A stretch of DNA of 10,999 nt from Limisphaerales bacterium. Its GTDB lineage: Bacteria; Verrucomicrobiota; Verrucomicrobiae; Limisphaerales; UBA11358. Below, one piece after another: positions 1 to 5,798 of the stretch. The notes under the pieces were generated by a model. That model was not told where the DNA came from, searched no databases, and saw only the letters and a program-made list of their open reading frames with translations. The stretch covers positions 1-10,999 of the forward strand of contig PLZL01000004.1 of the NCBI GenBank assembly GCA_003152145.1. Direction: 5' to 3'. Positions within the stretch are counted from its first letter, which is position 1. Each line of letters opens with the position of its first letter. Both the position numbers and the translations under genes were made by a program.

Positions 1-147
1 TCGCTGGACGGCACGGGCGGCACGACGCTTTGGGGCGCTGGCAAGACGGTCAACCTCTCCGGCGGCACCAGCGCGTCACCGAGCGGCCAGGGCATCATTG
101 ACAAGGCCACACTGCTCGCGCGCACGGCGACCGTGACAACGAATTAA
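1..147 (+). CDS. C-terminal end of a probable phage structural protein (5' partial)
   Basis: The frame is open from the first base and ends at TAA, giving the last 48 residues of a protein that begins outside the window. The visible part is rich in Gly, Thr and Ser (for example GTGGTT, LSGGTSASPSG), has no Cys, and finishes LLARTATVTTN. Such composition is common at the ends of phage tail, fibre or virion-decoration proteins, and the genes that follow look like a lysis module, which fits the end of a structural operon. No domain can be recognised in so short a piece, so the structural role is inference from composition and position. The reading frame itself is well supported by third-position G/C and lack of stops. 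Confidence 0.55.
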   Translation, partial: SLDGTGGTTLWGAGKTVNLSGGTSASPSGQGIIDKATLLARTATVTTN

Positions 148-205
148 ACGCGCCGCTGGATGTTTCGTTCTTGCTTTTTCGATCAGGCTGGGCGAACCTT
201 GCAGA

Positions 206-508
206 ATGAGTTTCGAGGAAAAAATCGAAAGGTTGCTGGCGAAGCTTGAGTCACTCGCCGACATCCCGAGCAAACACGACTTGAAGAAATTGGAGAAAAC
301 AATTATGGCAGCTATTGACAATCTGAACGCCGCAGTGACGGCGCTGACAACGGCGGTTGACGCCGCTGTGACCGACATCAACACCGCGACTCCGACCGAC
401 ACCGCGATTCAAGCGGCAGCGGACACGATCACTGCGCAGACCACTCGGCTGAATCAGGCGGTGACTCCGCCAGCCCCGGCGCCGACGCCAACACCCCCGG
501 CGGCATAA
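206..508 (+). CDS. small coiled-coil protein with Pro-rich tail, unknown function
   Basis: This 100-residue protein has three visible parts. Residues 1-30 are charged and helical (MSFEEKIERLLAKLESL, then KHDLKKLEK). Residues 34-86 are an Ala/Thr/Asp-rich heptad-like stretch (DNLNAAVTALTTAVDAAV), probably a coiled coil. Residues 87-100 are Pro/Ala-rich (PPAPAPTPTPPAA). No Cys and no transmembrane segment are present. A second ATG lies in frame at 305 (MAAIDNLNAAV), so the start is uncertain; no good Shine-Dalgarno sequence precedes either. It sits between a probable structural gene and a holin-like gene. Small coiled-coil proteins with Pro-rich linkers in this place are often virion or tail accessory proteins, but nothing here proves a role. 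Confidence 0.6.
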   Translation: MSFEEKIERLLAKLESLADIPSKHDLKKLEKTIMAAIDNLNAAVTALTTAVDAAVTDINTATPTDTAIQAAADTITAQTTRLNQAVTPPAPAPTPTPPAA

Positions 509-520
509 TAACGGATCAAC

Positions 521-550
521 TTGACCGGCGGCCAAACAACCGCCGGTCAA
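521..550. promoter_or_regulatory. perfect 11-bp inverted repeat between the coiled-coil and holin-like genes
   Basis: TTGACCGGCGG (521-531) is followed after the 8-base spacer CCAAACAA by its exact reverse complement CCGCCGGTCAA (540-550). The RNA would fold into a stable G+C-rich hairpin in the short gap between two genes. There is no T-tract on either side, so it is not a classic intrinsic terminator. It could be an mRNA processing or stability element, or it could limit expression of the downstream holin-like gene. The function is inferred only from position. Confidence 0.6.
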
Positions 551-578
551 AACTGCCGTGATTGATGATTTTAGAAAA

Positions 579-824
579 ATGAAAACAGGGATAGACTGGC
601 ACGCATTTGCAGGCATCCTCGGCGTCAGCACGGCGGTCGTGCTGCAAAATTTCTCCACCGTAGCCGCGGGCAGCGCGGCAGTGGCGACAGCGGCTTACAT
701 GATTATGAGGGTCGCCCGCGAGTGGCGGGCCATGAAACGTGAATCTGAAAAACAAGAAGGCCCGCTGTGCCAGAATTTCAATCCGGTCAACAACAAAAAA
801 CAGCAAAACGAAAATGACAACTAA
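579..824 (+). CDS. holin-like small membrane protein
   Basis: The protein has 81 residues from the ATG at 579; a GTG at 558 in the same frame would add seven residues. After a short polar start come two hydrophobic segments at about residues 8-22 (HAFAGILGVSTAVVL) and 26-43 (STVAAGSAAVATAAYMIM). A strongly charged tail follows (RVAREWRAMKRESEKQEG, then Asn/Gln/Lys-rich to the end). Two short membrane passes plus a basic cytoplasmic tail at the end of a structural operon is the typical build of phage holins, which permeabilise the inner membrane at lysis. No family-specific motif is visible, and no endolysin is recognised beside it. The 3' end overlaps the start of the lipoprotein gene by 11 bases, suggesting coupled translation. 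Confidence 0.5.
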   Translation: MKTGIDWHAFAGILGVSTAVVLQNFSTVAAGSAAVATAAYMIMRVAREWRAMKRESEKQEGPLCQNFNPVNNKKQQNENDN

Positions 825-1419
825 GCAAAAATACTGGCTCCGAAACCTCACCGTTGGCGCGGCTCTCGCGCTGTTCGGCTCCCTCATCTATGGCTGCGCT
901 ACGCCCATCAGCAAGCCGGGCACGCCGGCTGTCTATGGAGCGCAAGTCATCTCAGCAGTCCCAGCGCAACAGGTCGCTCAAGTTGTGCCTGCGACAGCGA
1001 CATCGCCCGCCGTCACGAACTATCTGTATGTGCCCGCGACGCCCGCGGTGACGAATTACATCGTGGTGACGCCAGCCGGCCAGTCTGTCATCACCGGCTA
1101 CGCGCCGAATGCGACTACCATGCAGGCCGTCGGCTATGCTAATCAGGCCGCTCCGCTCCTTCCAGCGCCTTACGGGACCATTTTGGGAGGATTTGCAGCC
1201 TTGGCGGCCTTGGTAGCCAGCTACGTTGCCAACAAGAAAAACAACCAGCTTGTCGTGGCCAACGCCGCCGCCGATACTCACGCCGCCGCTGCCGCAGCGA
1301 TGGCCAGCGTCATTCAGGCGCAACCAGCCCTTGTGACCGCAGCGATGAACGCAGCGACCAGCAACGGCTCCACGGCTGCCGTAGCGACGCATTTGCAGTC
1401 CGCCGCATCGCCGACATAA
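814..1419 (+). CDS. Ala-rich lipoprotein with an internal membrane segment
   Basis: I start this 201-residue protein at the ATG at 814, because it opens directly into a signal peptide: basic n-region (TTKQKYWLR), hydrophobic core (LTVGAALALFGSL) and a lipobox-like IYG followed by Cys28. Maturation would leave Cys28 lipidated. Beyond it lie a Pro/Val/Thr/Ala-rich region with a duplicated unit (SPAVTNYLYV and TPAVTNYIVV, about residues 64-85), a second hydrophobic segment at about 121-138 (GTILGGFAALAALVASYV), then KKNN and an Ala-rich tail to the end. It follows the holin-like gene with an 11-base overlap and is closed by a terminator. A lipoprotein at the end of a lysis module may be a spanin-type protein; a host-envelope or superinfection role is also possible. 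An upstream GTG at 739 would bury the signal peptide and is unlikely. Confidence 0.65.
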   Translation: MTTKQKYWLRNLTVGAALALFGSLIYGCATPISKPGTPAVYGAQVISAVPAQQVAQVVPATATSPAVTNYLYVPATPAVTNYIVVTPAGQSVITGYAPNATTMQAVGYANQAAPLLPAPYGTILGGFAALAALVASYVANKKNNQLVVANAAADTHAAAAAAMASVIQAQPALVTAAMNAATSNGSTAAVATHLQSAASPT

Positions 1420-1515
1420 CCTCGGATGCGAAGACGCTCTAGCGGCAGCGCTGGCGCGTTTCTGATATAAACCTCCAACACTGGTGATCAAGTAATTTCC
1501 GGAGTTCCAATCCGC

Positions 1516-1553
1516 GCCCGGCTGCAAGCCTTCTTGCGCCGGGCCGTTTTTTT
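1516..1553 (+). terminator. Rho-independent terminator ending the late operon
   Basis: GCCCGGC (1516-1522) and GCAAG (1524-1528) pair with CTTGC (1533-1537) and GCCGGGC (1538-1544). This gives a 12-bp stem with one bulged T and a CCTT loop. CG and then seven T residues (1547-1553) follow. This is a textbook intrinsic terminator for transcripts coming from the lipoprotein gene. It lies 97 bases after that gene's stop; I see no gene in between. It also faces the 3' end of the opposing minus-strand operon, whose last stop codon overlaps the T-tract. On the minus strand there is no T-tract after the hairpin. Confidence 0.9.
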
Positions 1554-1635
1554 ACTTCCGCAGAAGTTTAACCGCCAGCACGACGCACAAAAACGACGCG
1601 CTGAACAGGAACACGATCACGGCGTCGGTGAGCAT
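1552..1635 (-). CDS. 27-residue single-pass membrane peptide
   Basis: The predicted peptide is acidic at the N-terminus (MLTDA), then has about 19 hydrophobic residues (VIVFLFSASFLCVVLAVKLL), and ends RK-stop. This gives one membrane span with a positively charged cytoplasmic end. It begins 10 bases after the stop of the preceding 93-residue gene on the same strand, so it would be the last gene of the minus operon. No Shine-Dalgarno sequence precedes the ATG. It resembles other tiny membrane proteins in this window (at 5604 and 5715). Function is unknown; a small lysis or membrane-associated helper is possible. The short length keeps confidence moderate. Confidence 0.45.
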   Translation of the reverse strand: MLTDAVIVFLFSASFLCVVLAVKLLRK

Positions 1636-1645
1636 GAGGGGAATC

Positions 1646-1927
1646 TTACACCAGCTTGGGCGTGCAACTTCCGCGCAGTTCGTCAAATAGCTTTTGCCTG
1701 TCCTCCGCCGTGAGTTGCGCCAGCTGCTTTTCGAGGATCGTTTTCAAGATCCGGCCGCTGGCACCAAGTTTGCGATATTCCACGACCTTCGCTTTGGCCT
1801 CGGCGTGAATGGCCGCGATGCCGGGGTCAATCACGCGCGGTTTGGACGGGCCCCTTTTCTTTCTGGGCGCACGAGGGTTCGGAACTTTGACAGTGGCGAC
1901 CGGTGGGTTTGTGGCTTCTTCGTTCAT
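1646..1927 (-). CDS. 93-residue basic protein of unknown function
   Basis: The first 35 residues are disordered and very basic (PNPRAPRKKRGPSKPRV). The rest (about 36-93) looks alpha-helical and charged (IHAEAKAKVVEYRKLG, LEKQLAQLTAEDRQKLFDEL), ending in a short Cys-containing tail. The basic arm suggests contact with nucleic acid or an acidic partner, but no known domain is recognised. The start codon overlaps the stop of the metallopeptidase gene in an ATGA junction (1927-1924), so the two are very probably translated together. Third-position bias supports coding on this strand rather than on the opposite one. Confidence 0.75.
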   Translation of the reverse strand: MNEEATNPPVATVKVPNPRAPRKKRGPSKPRVIDPGIAAIHAEAKAKVVEYRKLGASGRILKTILEKQLAQLTAEDRQKLFDELRGSCTPKLV

Positions 1928-2598
1928 GGCTTTTTGTTGGACAAGATTTTTGCCGCGCGGCTGAATTGCTCGGTGGACATCGTAACCGGCTCGACGCCCG
2001 GCGTGCTGATCGTCACGGTGGACCCATCCTTGCCAATCCTCGGTGACGATACCTGCGTTCCGTCCTGGACAAGCTCCGGCCAGAGATACTGTCCGCGCGC
2101 GTCGAGAATCTGTTTCGCCTGGATCTGTTCGAGGCTGTTATTGCCATGCCGTTCAGCCACGGACGAGAACCAGCCAACCTCGATGTCATGCTTCCGGAGC
2201 GCCAGCTTGGGCCGGTTCAAATCGTCATACTTTGGGTCGCCCTTTTTGTTCACGCAAATCTGAATGTGATTCAGCTCGTGGTCCACCAGCGCCCGCTGTT
2301 GGGCTTCTGGGATGGTCTGCCAATAATCGTGGTCAATCACGATCTCGGCGTCGCCGTTGCCCTTGGCGCGGTCCTTGAGGTTCACGATGCGGCACAATCC
2401 GTAGGCGCGATGCCCGCGCAGGGTGATGGCGTCGTTGCATTGCTCCCCCTTGTCGTTGAGATCGGCGAAAGCCCAGACGAAATCCACTTTCACCTTTTCG
2501 AGTGGACGAAGCGGTTCGAAGGCGGCGATCAGAAGCTTGGCAATTTTCAAGACTTCATCGCCGTCGTTGGTGACACTGCATTGTTGATATGTAGGCAT
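1924..2598 (-). CDS. putative phage metallopeptidase (HExxH family)
   Basis: This 224-residue protein carries the zinc-protease motif HELNH: His107 and His111 would bind zinc and Glu108 would be the catalytic base. A further His in KHDIE (His137), about 25 residues downstream, fits as third ligand. The layout matches the putative phage metallopeptidase family (PhageMetallopep, related to SprT/zincin-like proteins): an N-terminal helical part with LLIAAFEPLRPLEKVKVDFVWA, the strand-rich DAEIVIDHDYW, the HExxH helix, then KHDIEVGWFSSVAERHG. The last roughly 60 residues (from WPELVQDG) are a Ser/Thr/Val-rich extension. There is no signal peptide, so it would act in the cytoplasm. Its substrate is unknown. 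It lies 27 bases after the zinc ribbon gene and overlaps the next gene by ATGA. Confidence 0.85.
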   Translation of the reverse strand: MPTYQQCSVTNDGDEVLKIAKLLIAAFEPLRPLEKVKVDFVWAFADLNDKGEQCNDAITLRGHRAYGLCRIVNLKDRAKGNGDAEIVIDHDYWQTIPEAQQRALVDHELNHIQICVNKKGDPKYDDLNRPKLALRKHDIEVGWFSSVAERHGNNSLEQIQAKQILDARGQYLWPELVQDGTQVSSPRIGKDGSTVTISTPGVEPVTMSTEQFSRAAKILSNKKP

Positions 2599-2625
2599 GA
2601 TGGTTTTGTGTTGATGGTGGTTCGA

Positions 2626-2778
2626 TTACTTTTTTCGCGGGAGTTTCCTGCTCGGTTTCCTGCGCCGGCTTTGCCAACTGGGAGACGAACAGACCGGACA
2701 ACGCCGGGGCAGTCCGCGCTTCTTGCGGGGTTTCCACGTCGCGCCGCAGCGGAGGCATTTGAGGCTTTTATTCTTCAT
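2626..2778 (-). CDS. 50-residue zinc ribbon protein
   Basis: The peptide begins MKNKSLKCLRCGATWKP and contains two CxxC knuckles: C8-x2-C11 and C27-x2-C30 (CLRC and CPVC), with a basic spacer (RKKRGLPRR) between them. This is a classic four-Cys zinc ribbon. The last 15 residues are almost all Arg/Lys/Ser/Pro, a likely nucleic-acid contact. It is the first gene of the minus-strand operon. A near-consensus promoter ends 9 bases before the ATG, and no ribosome binding site is present, so the message is probably leaderless. The role is unknown; in this setting a small DNA- or RNA-binding regulator is plausible. An alternative frame over the same bases, starting at 2758, has no recognisable motif. 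Confidence 0.75.
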   Translation of the reverse strand: MKNKSLKCLRCGATWKPRKKRGLPRRCPVCSSPSWQSRRRKPSRKLPRKK

Positions 2779-2787
2779 GGTGGTGAG

Positions 2788-2816
2788 ACTATAGCGGTCC
2801 GCGATGGTGGTGTCAA
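2788..2816 (-). promoter_or_regulatory. sigma70-type promoter for the minus-strand metallopeptidase operon
   Basis: Read on the minus strand there is a perfect -35 box TTGACA (2816-2811), a 17-base spacer and a -10 box TATAGT (2793-2788, five of six consensus bases). Transcription would start near 2781, only about 3 bases before the zinc ribbon ATG at 2778. No Shine-Dalgarno sequence fits in that space. Confidence 0.8.
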
Positions 2817-2876
2817 ATCTTTTTTTACAAAATTTTAGGCCCGGCGGGAATGCGGGCGCAAAAAAAATTGTTGACA
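2811..2876. repeat. 66-bp nested near-palindrome between divergent operons
   Basis: TGTCAA (2811-2816), three bases, then a run of seven T (2820-2826) is mirrored by a run of eight A (2860-2867), three bases, then TTGACA (2871-2876). Inside lies a G+C-rich inverted pair, GCCCG (2839-2843) and CGGGC (2853-2857), whose centre is shifted about 4 bases. The left TGTCAA is the -35 box of the minus promoter. The right TTGACA faces the HNH gene, but 16-18 bases downstream there is no good -10. The symmetry suggests a shared control site or structured DNA. Confidence 0.55.
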
Positions 2877-2921
2877 GCGCGCACGGAAAATGAGAGCCTT
2901 CCCGAAATGATTTTATAATTT

Positions 2922-3245
2922 ATGACCTACACGGAAAAACTTCGCAGCCCGCAGTGGCAAAAAAAACGGCTTCAAATACTCGAACGCGACAACTGGCAAT
3001 GCTGTTCCTGTGGTGATTCGCAATCGAATCTTCAAGTCCATCACTTGCTTTACGCCAGGCGCGACCCATGGGATTATCCTGATGACGTTTATCAAACTCT
3101 CTGCGAGAACTGCCACAAAGAGCGTCAGGAATTAACGGACAAAATCATTGACGCAATCCGGCTTTCTCTCAAGAACGTGCCAACGCTGCGGCTGGAAATC
3201 GTCGCCAATCGCCTATTCAGTGAGGCAATGGAGGAAATGGCGTGA
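2922..3245 (+). CDS. HNH endonuclease (first of four)
   Basis: This 107-residue protein opens with the typical lead MTYTEKLRSPQWQKKRLQIL followed by ERDNWQC. The HNH nuclease fold is clear. A zinc knuckle C27-x2-C30 is followed by the catalytic strand LQVHHLLY (His40 and His41), an Asp/Trp-rich loop, and LCENCHKE (C61-x2-C64, His65). Such proteins cut double-stranded DNA with a single metal ion; in phages they act beside terminase in packaging or as free-standing homing nucleases. The last 40 residues are helical. No Shine-Dalgarno sequence precedes the ATG, which follows an A+T-rich stretch. The gene stands alone, with 128 bases before the replication operon. Confidence 0.9.
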   Translation: MTYTEKLRSPQWQKKRLQILERDNWQCCSCGDSQSNLQVHHLLYARRDPWDYPDDVYQTLCENCHKERQELTDKIIDAIRLSLKNVPTLRLEIVANRLFSEAMEEMA

Positions 3246-3277
3246 AAAAGGTTTTCCCCACACCCCTTTCCAAGCAA

Positions 3278-3332
3278 ATACAGATACAGACTCATATACA
3301 GAGGGGTAACGGTGCCCGTTACATTCCGTTAC
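3278..3332. repeat. ATACAG and CCGTTAC repeats upstream of the replication operon
   Basis: ATACAG occurs three times (3278-3283, 3284-3289, 3296-3301). Directly after, GTAACGG (3306-3312), spacer TGC, and CCGTTAC (3316-3322) form a perfect 7-bp inverted repeat, and CCGTTAC recurs at 3326-3332, ten bases after the previous copy. One helical turn between copies puts them on the same DNA face. They lie about 40-65 bases upstream of the presumed start of the replication operon, so they may bind a regulator or the replication initiator itself. Confidence 0.65.
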
Positions 3333-3354
3333 AATGAAACTTTTTTGTTGGTAA

Positions 3355-3363
3355 TGTTATAAA
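3355..3363 (+). promoter_or_regulatory. extended -10 promoter of the replication operon
   Basis: TGTTATAAA is a TGn-extended -10 element with the hexamer TATAAA (3358-3363). No good -35 is present 16-18 bases upstream, as is common for extended -10 promoters. The start would fall near 3370, about four bases before the ATG at 3374, which has no Shine-Dalgarno sequence. The CCGTTAC repeats end just upstream of the -35 region. Confidence 0.5.
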
Positions 3364-3373
3364 TTCAGCCACA

Positions 3374-3997
3374 ATGAACAAAGAAATGAGCCAACTATAT
3401 TCGCGGGTGTTCCTGCAAATACTGGATTCCTCCATCGCGGAGGATTTCACCGTTCGCCATGTGTTTGAGGACTTTTTGAAACTGGCCGAACATAAGACCG
3501 GCGTTGTGGACATGACGCGACAGGCTCTTTCAAGGCGACTTAACTGCCCGATAGAAACGTTGAACGGCGCCATCGAAAAGCTGGAAGCCCCCGACCCGGC
3601 CAGCCGTGACCCTGAGTTCGACGGCCGCAGAATTGAGCGGCTCGACGCACATCGGGACTGGGCATGGAGAATTTTGAACTGGACAAAATACGACTCAATC
3701 AGAACCAAAGCAGATGTAAATCTCAGGGTGGCTAGACACCGGGAAAAAGCCGCCGATGCTTCCGGCAAGTTCCAAAAACCCTCGCTGGAAGAAATAAAAC
3801 TACTCTTTTCAAAATCAGGATTGCCAATGACGGAGGCGGAAAAGTTCTTCAACTATTACGAATCAAATGGATGGAAGGTTGGTAAAAATCCAATGAAATC
3901 TTGGACGGCGGCGGGCGCAAACTGGAAGCGCCATTGGGAGGAAAACGGCAGGCCGGGAATTAAACACATAAACCCGCTTCATGGCTGCGCTCCATGA
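3374..3997 (+). CDS. phage replication-initiation-type DNA-binding protein
   Basis: The protein has 207 residues. The N-terminal part (about 7-125) looks like the winged-helix domain of phage replication organisers: LYSRVFLQILDSSIAEDFTVRHVFEDFLKLA, then MTRQALSRRLNCPIETLNGAIEKL as recognition region, then PDPASRDPEFDGRRIERLD and WRILNW. A linker leads to a C-terminal domain (about 137-190) with EAEKFFNYYESNGWKVGKNPMKSWTAAGANWKRHW, a pattern typical of phage replication proteins that load the helicase. It overlaps the primase-helicase gene by ATGA, which supports a replication role. ATG at 3386 (MSQLYS) is an alternative start. Residues 73-125 resemble the protein encoded at 10008-9490. Likely substrates are the origin DNA and the helicase; both are inferred. 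Confidence 0.8.
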   Translation: MNKEMSQLYSRVFLQILDSSIAEDFTVRHVFEDFLKLAEHKTGVVDMTRQALSRRLNCPIETLNGAIEKLEAPDPASRDPEFDGRRIERLDAHRDWAWRILNWTKYDSIRTKADVNLRVARHREKAADASGKFQKPSLEEIKLLFSKSGLPMTEAEKFFNYYESNGWKVGKNPMKSWTAAGANWKRHWEENGRPGIKHINPLHGCAP

Positions 3998-5607
3998 CTT
4001 TCGACGACTTCATTGCCAAGTTTGAGAAGCGGCAGAAAACCGCCGTCGGATGGCTGGTAAGATGTCCAGCCCACGACGACTCATCCCCATCGCTCCAAGT
4101 TCGCAGGGCAGGCGACGGGAAAATTCTTTTGAAATGCTTTGCGAATTGTCCGACTGAATCCGTTGTGGCGGCACTGGGATTGAAAATGAAAGACCTATTC
4201 CCAGAAGAACCGGCCAGGCCGTTCGCTGTCCCGGCCAGCAACGCACATGCGACAACCGAGAAGCCGGTGATCGAAAAGATTTATTCCTACCAAAAACACA
4301 CGGGTCAGGAAGCCTATCAAGTGGTGAGGCTCAAGCCGAAATCCTTCCGTCAGCGGCATCAAGTGGACGGGAATTGGATTTGGAGCATGGACGGAGTTGA
4401 GCGATTTATTTATCACCTGCCCGAAGTTTTGAAAAGTCCGATTGTGTGGATCGTTGAAGGCGAGAAAGACGCGGACAATCTGGCGGAACTTGGGATTGTC
4501 GCAACGTGCAACGTCGGCGGCGCGGGCAAGTGGCTGGACGCCTACACGGAAACGCTTTGCGATAAGGAGGTGGTAATCTGCGGCGACACCGACGAGCCGG
4601 GACAAAAGCATGTTGACCTTGTTTTTGAATCCGTGTGCGGCAAAGCGAAGTCCGTGCGAATCGTCAAGCTGCCAAAGACCACGAAGGACATTTCAGATTT
4701 CATCGCCTCTTTCAAATCCGAGAACGAATCCAAAGCCGCCATCGAGGAACTGTTTTCAAATGCCCACCCGTTCTTCAAGGGCGTCAAGTTGCCGATTTAC
4801 ACAATGGGCGAGATCGAGCCGAATTATCTTCGGCTCATCCAAAGCCAGGCACAAAACTCATTTGATCTTGGGAAATGGTTGCCGACTCTGGGACGATACA
4901 TCCGCCCACTGATTCCTGGCGAACTGGTTTTCTTCATTGGTGACACCGGCGCTGGCAAGACTGGGATTCTCTCCGCCATCGCCAAGAGCGCACGCCCAAT
5001 TCCGACGCTCCTGTTTGAGTTGGAACTGCCACCCGAACTTTTATTCGAGCGTTCCGTGGCGGCTCAATACAGGCTGGATTGCCGAGATGTTGAATCCGCC
5101 TACCAGCGCGGCGAAGTGATCGGGGAAGGGCTTGGAGTGGAGTTCAGAAACTTTTTCATTTGCACGCAATCAAGATTGACACTGGCAGACTTTGAAAACT
5201 ACATCCTACGAAGCGAATTAAAAATGGGCTGCAAGCCGAAACTCGTCCTGATTGATTACCTCCAACTTGTCGGCGCGGACGGGGCGAACCGGCGCGAGCG
5301 GATTTCAGATGTAGCCGAGGGTTTGAAAGTGCTGGCCAAGACGACACGGACAATCATTATTGCGGCATCACAGGTGCGAAGACCGACGGAAGACTCGAAG
5401 GAAATCGCGTTGCATTCCGCAAAGGAAAGCGGTTCGATTGAGAATTCCTGCGGGCTGCTTATCGGTGCATGGCGCGACAAGGATGATTCGACCTTGATGC
5501 ACTTGAAGGTTTTGAAATCCACAAAGGGCGGAAGCGGAACGCGGGTCAAATGCAATTTCGATGGTGCAAAAATGTTAATAACCGAGCGGACAACTGAACC
5601 AGTATGA
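3994..5607 (+). CDS. bifunctional primase-helicase (CHC2 zinc finger, TOPRIM, DnaB-type helicase)
   Basis: In 537 residues all parts of a T7 gp4-like replication enzyme are visible. Residues 24-52 hold the primase zinc finger (C24PAH27 and C48FANC52). The TOPRIM catalytic domain spans about 150-240, with VEGEKDAD (Glu155, Asp159), then GDTDEPG (Asp198, Asp200). The RecA-like helicase spans about 305-530: Walker A GDTGAGKT (316-323), the FELE strand (catalytic Glu342), Walker B LVLIDY (Asp421), IIIAASQVRRP sensor strand, and HSAKESGSIE near the arginine-finger region. It would lay RNA primers and unwind the fork as a hexamer in the cytoplasm. The start overlaps the upstream replication gene (ATGA), as does its stop with the next gene. 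Confidence 0.95.
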   Translation: MTFDDFIAKFEKRQKTAVGWLVRCPAHDDSSPSLQVRRAGDGKILLKCFANCPTESVVAALGLKMKDLFPEEPARPFAVPASNAHATTEKPVIEKIYSYQKHTGQEAYQVVRLKPKSFRQRHQVDGNWIWSMDGVERFIYHLPEVLKSPIVWIVEGEKDADNLAELGIVATCNVGGAGKWLDAYTETLCDKEVVICGDTDEPGQKHVDLVFESVCGKAKSVRIVKLPKTTKDISDFIASFKSENESKAAIEELFSNAHPFFKGVKLPIYTMGEIEPNYLRLIQSQAQNSFDLGKWLPTLGRYIRPLIPGELVFFIGDTGAGKTGILSAIAKSARPIPTLLFELELPPELLFERSVAAQYRLDCRDVESAYQRGEVIGEGLGVEFRNFFICTQSRLTLADFENYILRSELKMGCKPKLVLIDYLQLVGADGANRRERISDVAEGLKVLAKTTRTIIIAASQVRRPTEDSKEIALHSAKESGSIENSCGLLIGAWRDKDDSTLMHLKVLKSTKGGSGTRVKCNFDGAKMLITERTTEPV

Positions 5608-5702
5608 ATTTCGGGCGCGACGATAGATTCAAAAGCTGCACGGCGGGATTAGCCTTGACCGGCCTGTTGTCGGCCATCGCCGCCGTGGTCGCGTCCGATT
5701 AA
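5604..5702 (+). CDS. 32-residue membrane protein
   Basis: The peptide starts with a charged segment (MNFGRDDRFKSC) and continues into one hydrophobic stretch of about 19 residues (TAGLALTGLLSAIAAVVAS), ending in Asp. It would have a single transmembrane helix with a basic N-terminal side. The start overlaps the stop of the primase-helicase gene by ATGA, the same arrangement as at the neighbouring junctions, which argues that it is a real gene despite its size. The function is unknown. A membrane peptide inside a replication operon might tether replication proteins to the membrane or disturb the host envelope, but the sequence does not show which. Confidence 0.6.
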   Translation: MNFGRDDRFKSCTAGLALTGLLSAIAAVVASD

Positions 5703-5714
5703 CTTGATAAAAAT

Positions 5715-5798
5715 ATGACCGCCAACGAAACAATCGCCATCGTGCTCACAGTGATTGCGCTGGCCCTGATTGGCTTCAAGACTTGGAGGCAGCAATGA
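5715..5798 (+). CDS. 27-residue membrane protein
   Basis: After MTANET comes one hydrophobic helix (IAIVLTVIALALIGF, about residues 7-21) and then a basic end, KTWRQQ. It is a single-pass membrane peptide with a positive cytoplasmic C-terminus. It starts 12 bases after the previous tiny membrane gene, the only gap in an otherwise fully overlapping stretch, and has no clear Shine-Dalgarno sequence. Its stop overlaps the next start by ATGA, and the last codons contain that gene's GGAGG ribosome binding site. Function unknown. Two different single-pass peptides in tandem may work together, as pairs of small membrane proteins sometimes do. Confidence 0.55.
   Translation: MTANETIAIVLTVIALALIGFKTWRQQ

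Noticed and set aside
739..813. Upstream GTG start for the lipoprotein
   Set aside because: It would put 25 basic residues ahead of the signal peptide and overlap the holin-like gene by 86 bases; the ATG at 814 gives a normal lipoprotein signal.
952..1527. 191-residue minus-strand frame opposite the lipoprotein gene
   Set aside because: It is Arg/Gly/Cys-rich as expected for the complement of Ala/Pro/Thr-rich coding DNA, and it runs through the terminator hairpin.
1694..2838. Long plus-strand frames opposite the metallopeptidase operon
   Set aside because: They are antisense shadows. The minus strand carries HELNH, a zinc ribbon, an ATGA overlap and a promoter; the plus frames show no motif.
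2914..2919. Perfect TATAAT before the first HNH gene
   Set aside because: It ends two bases before the ATG, so transcription would start inside the gene, and it has no -35 at 16-18 bases. It may be chance in A+T-rich DNA.
3254..3262. DnaA-box-like TTCCCCACA upstream of the replication operon
   Set aside because: Only seven of nine positions match TTATCCACA and it is a single copy, so it is too weak to claim.
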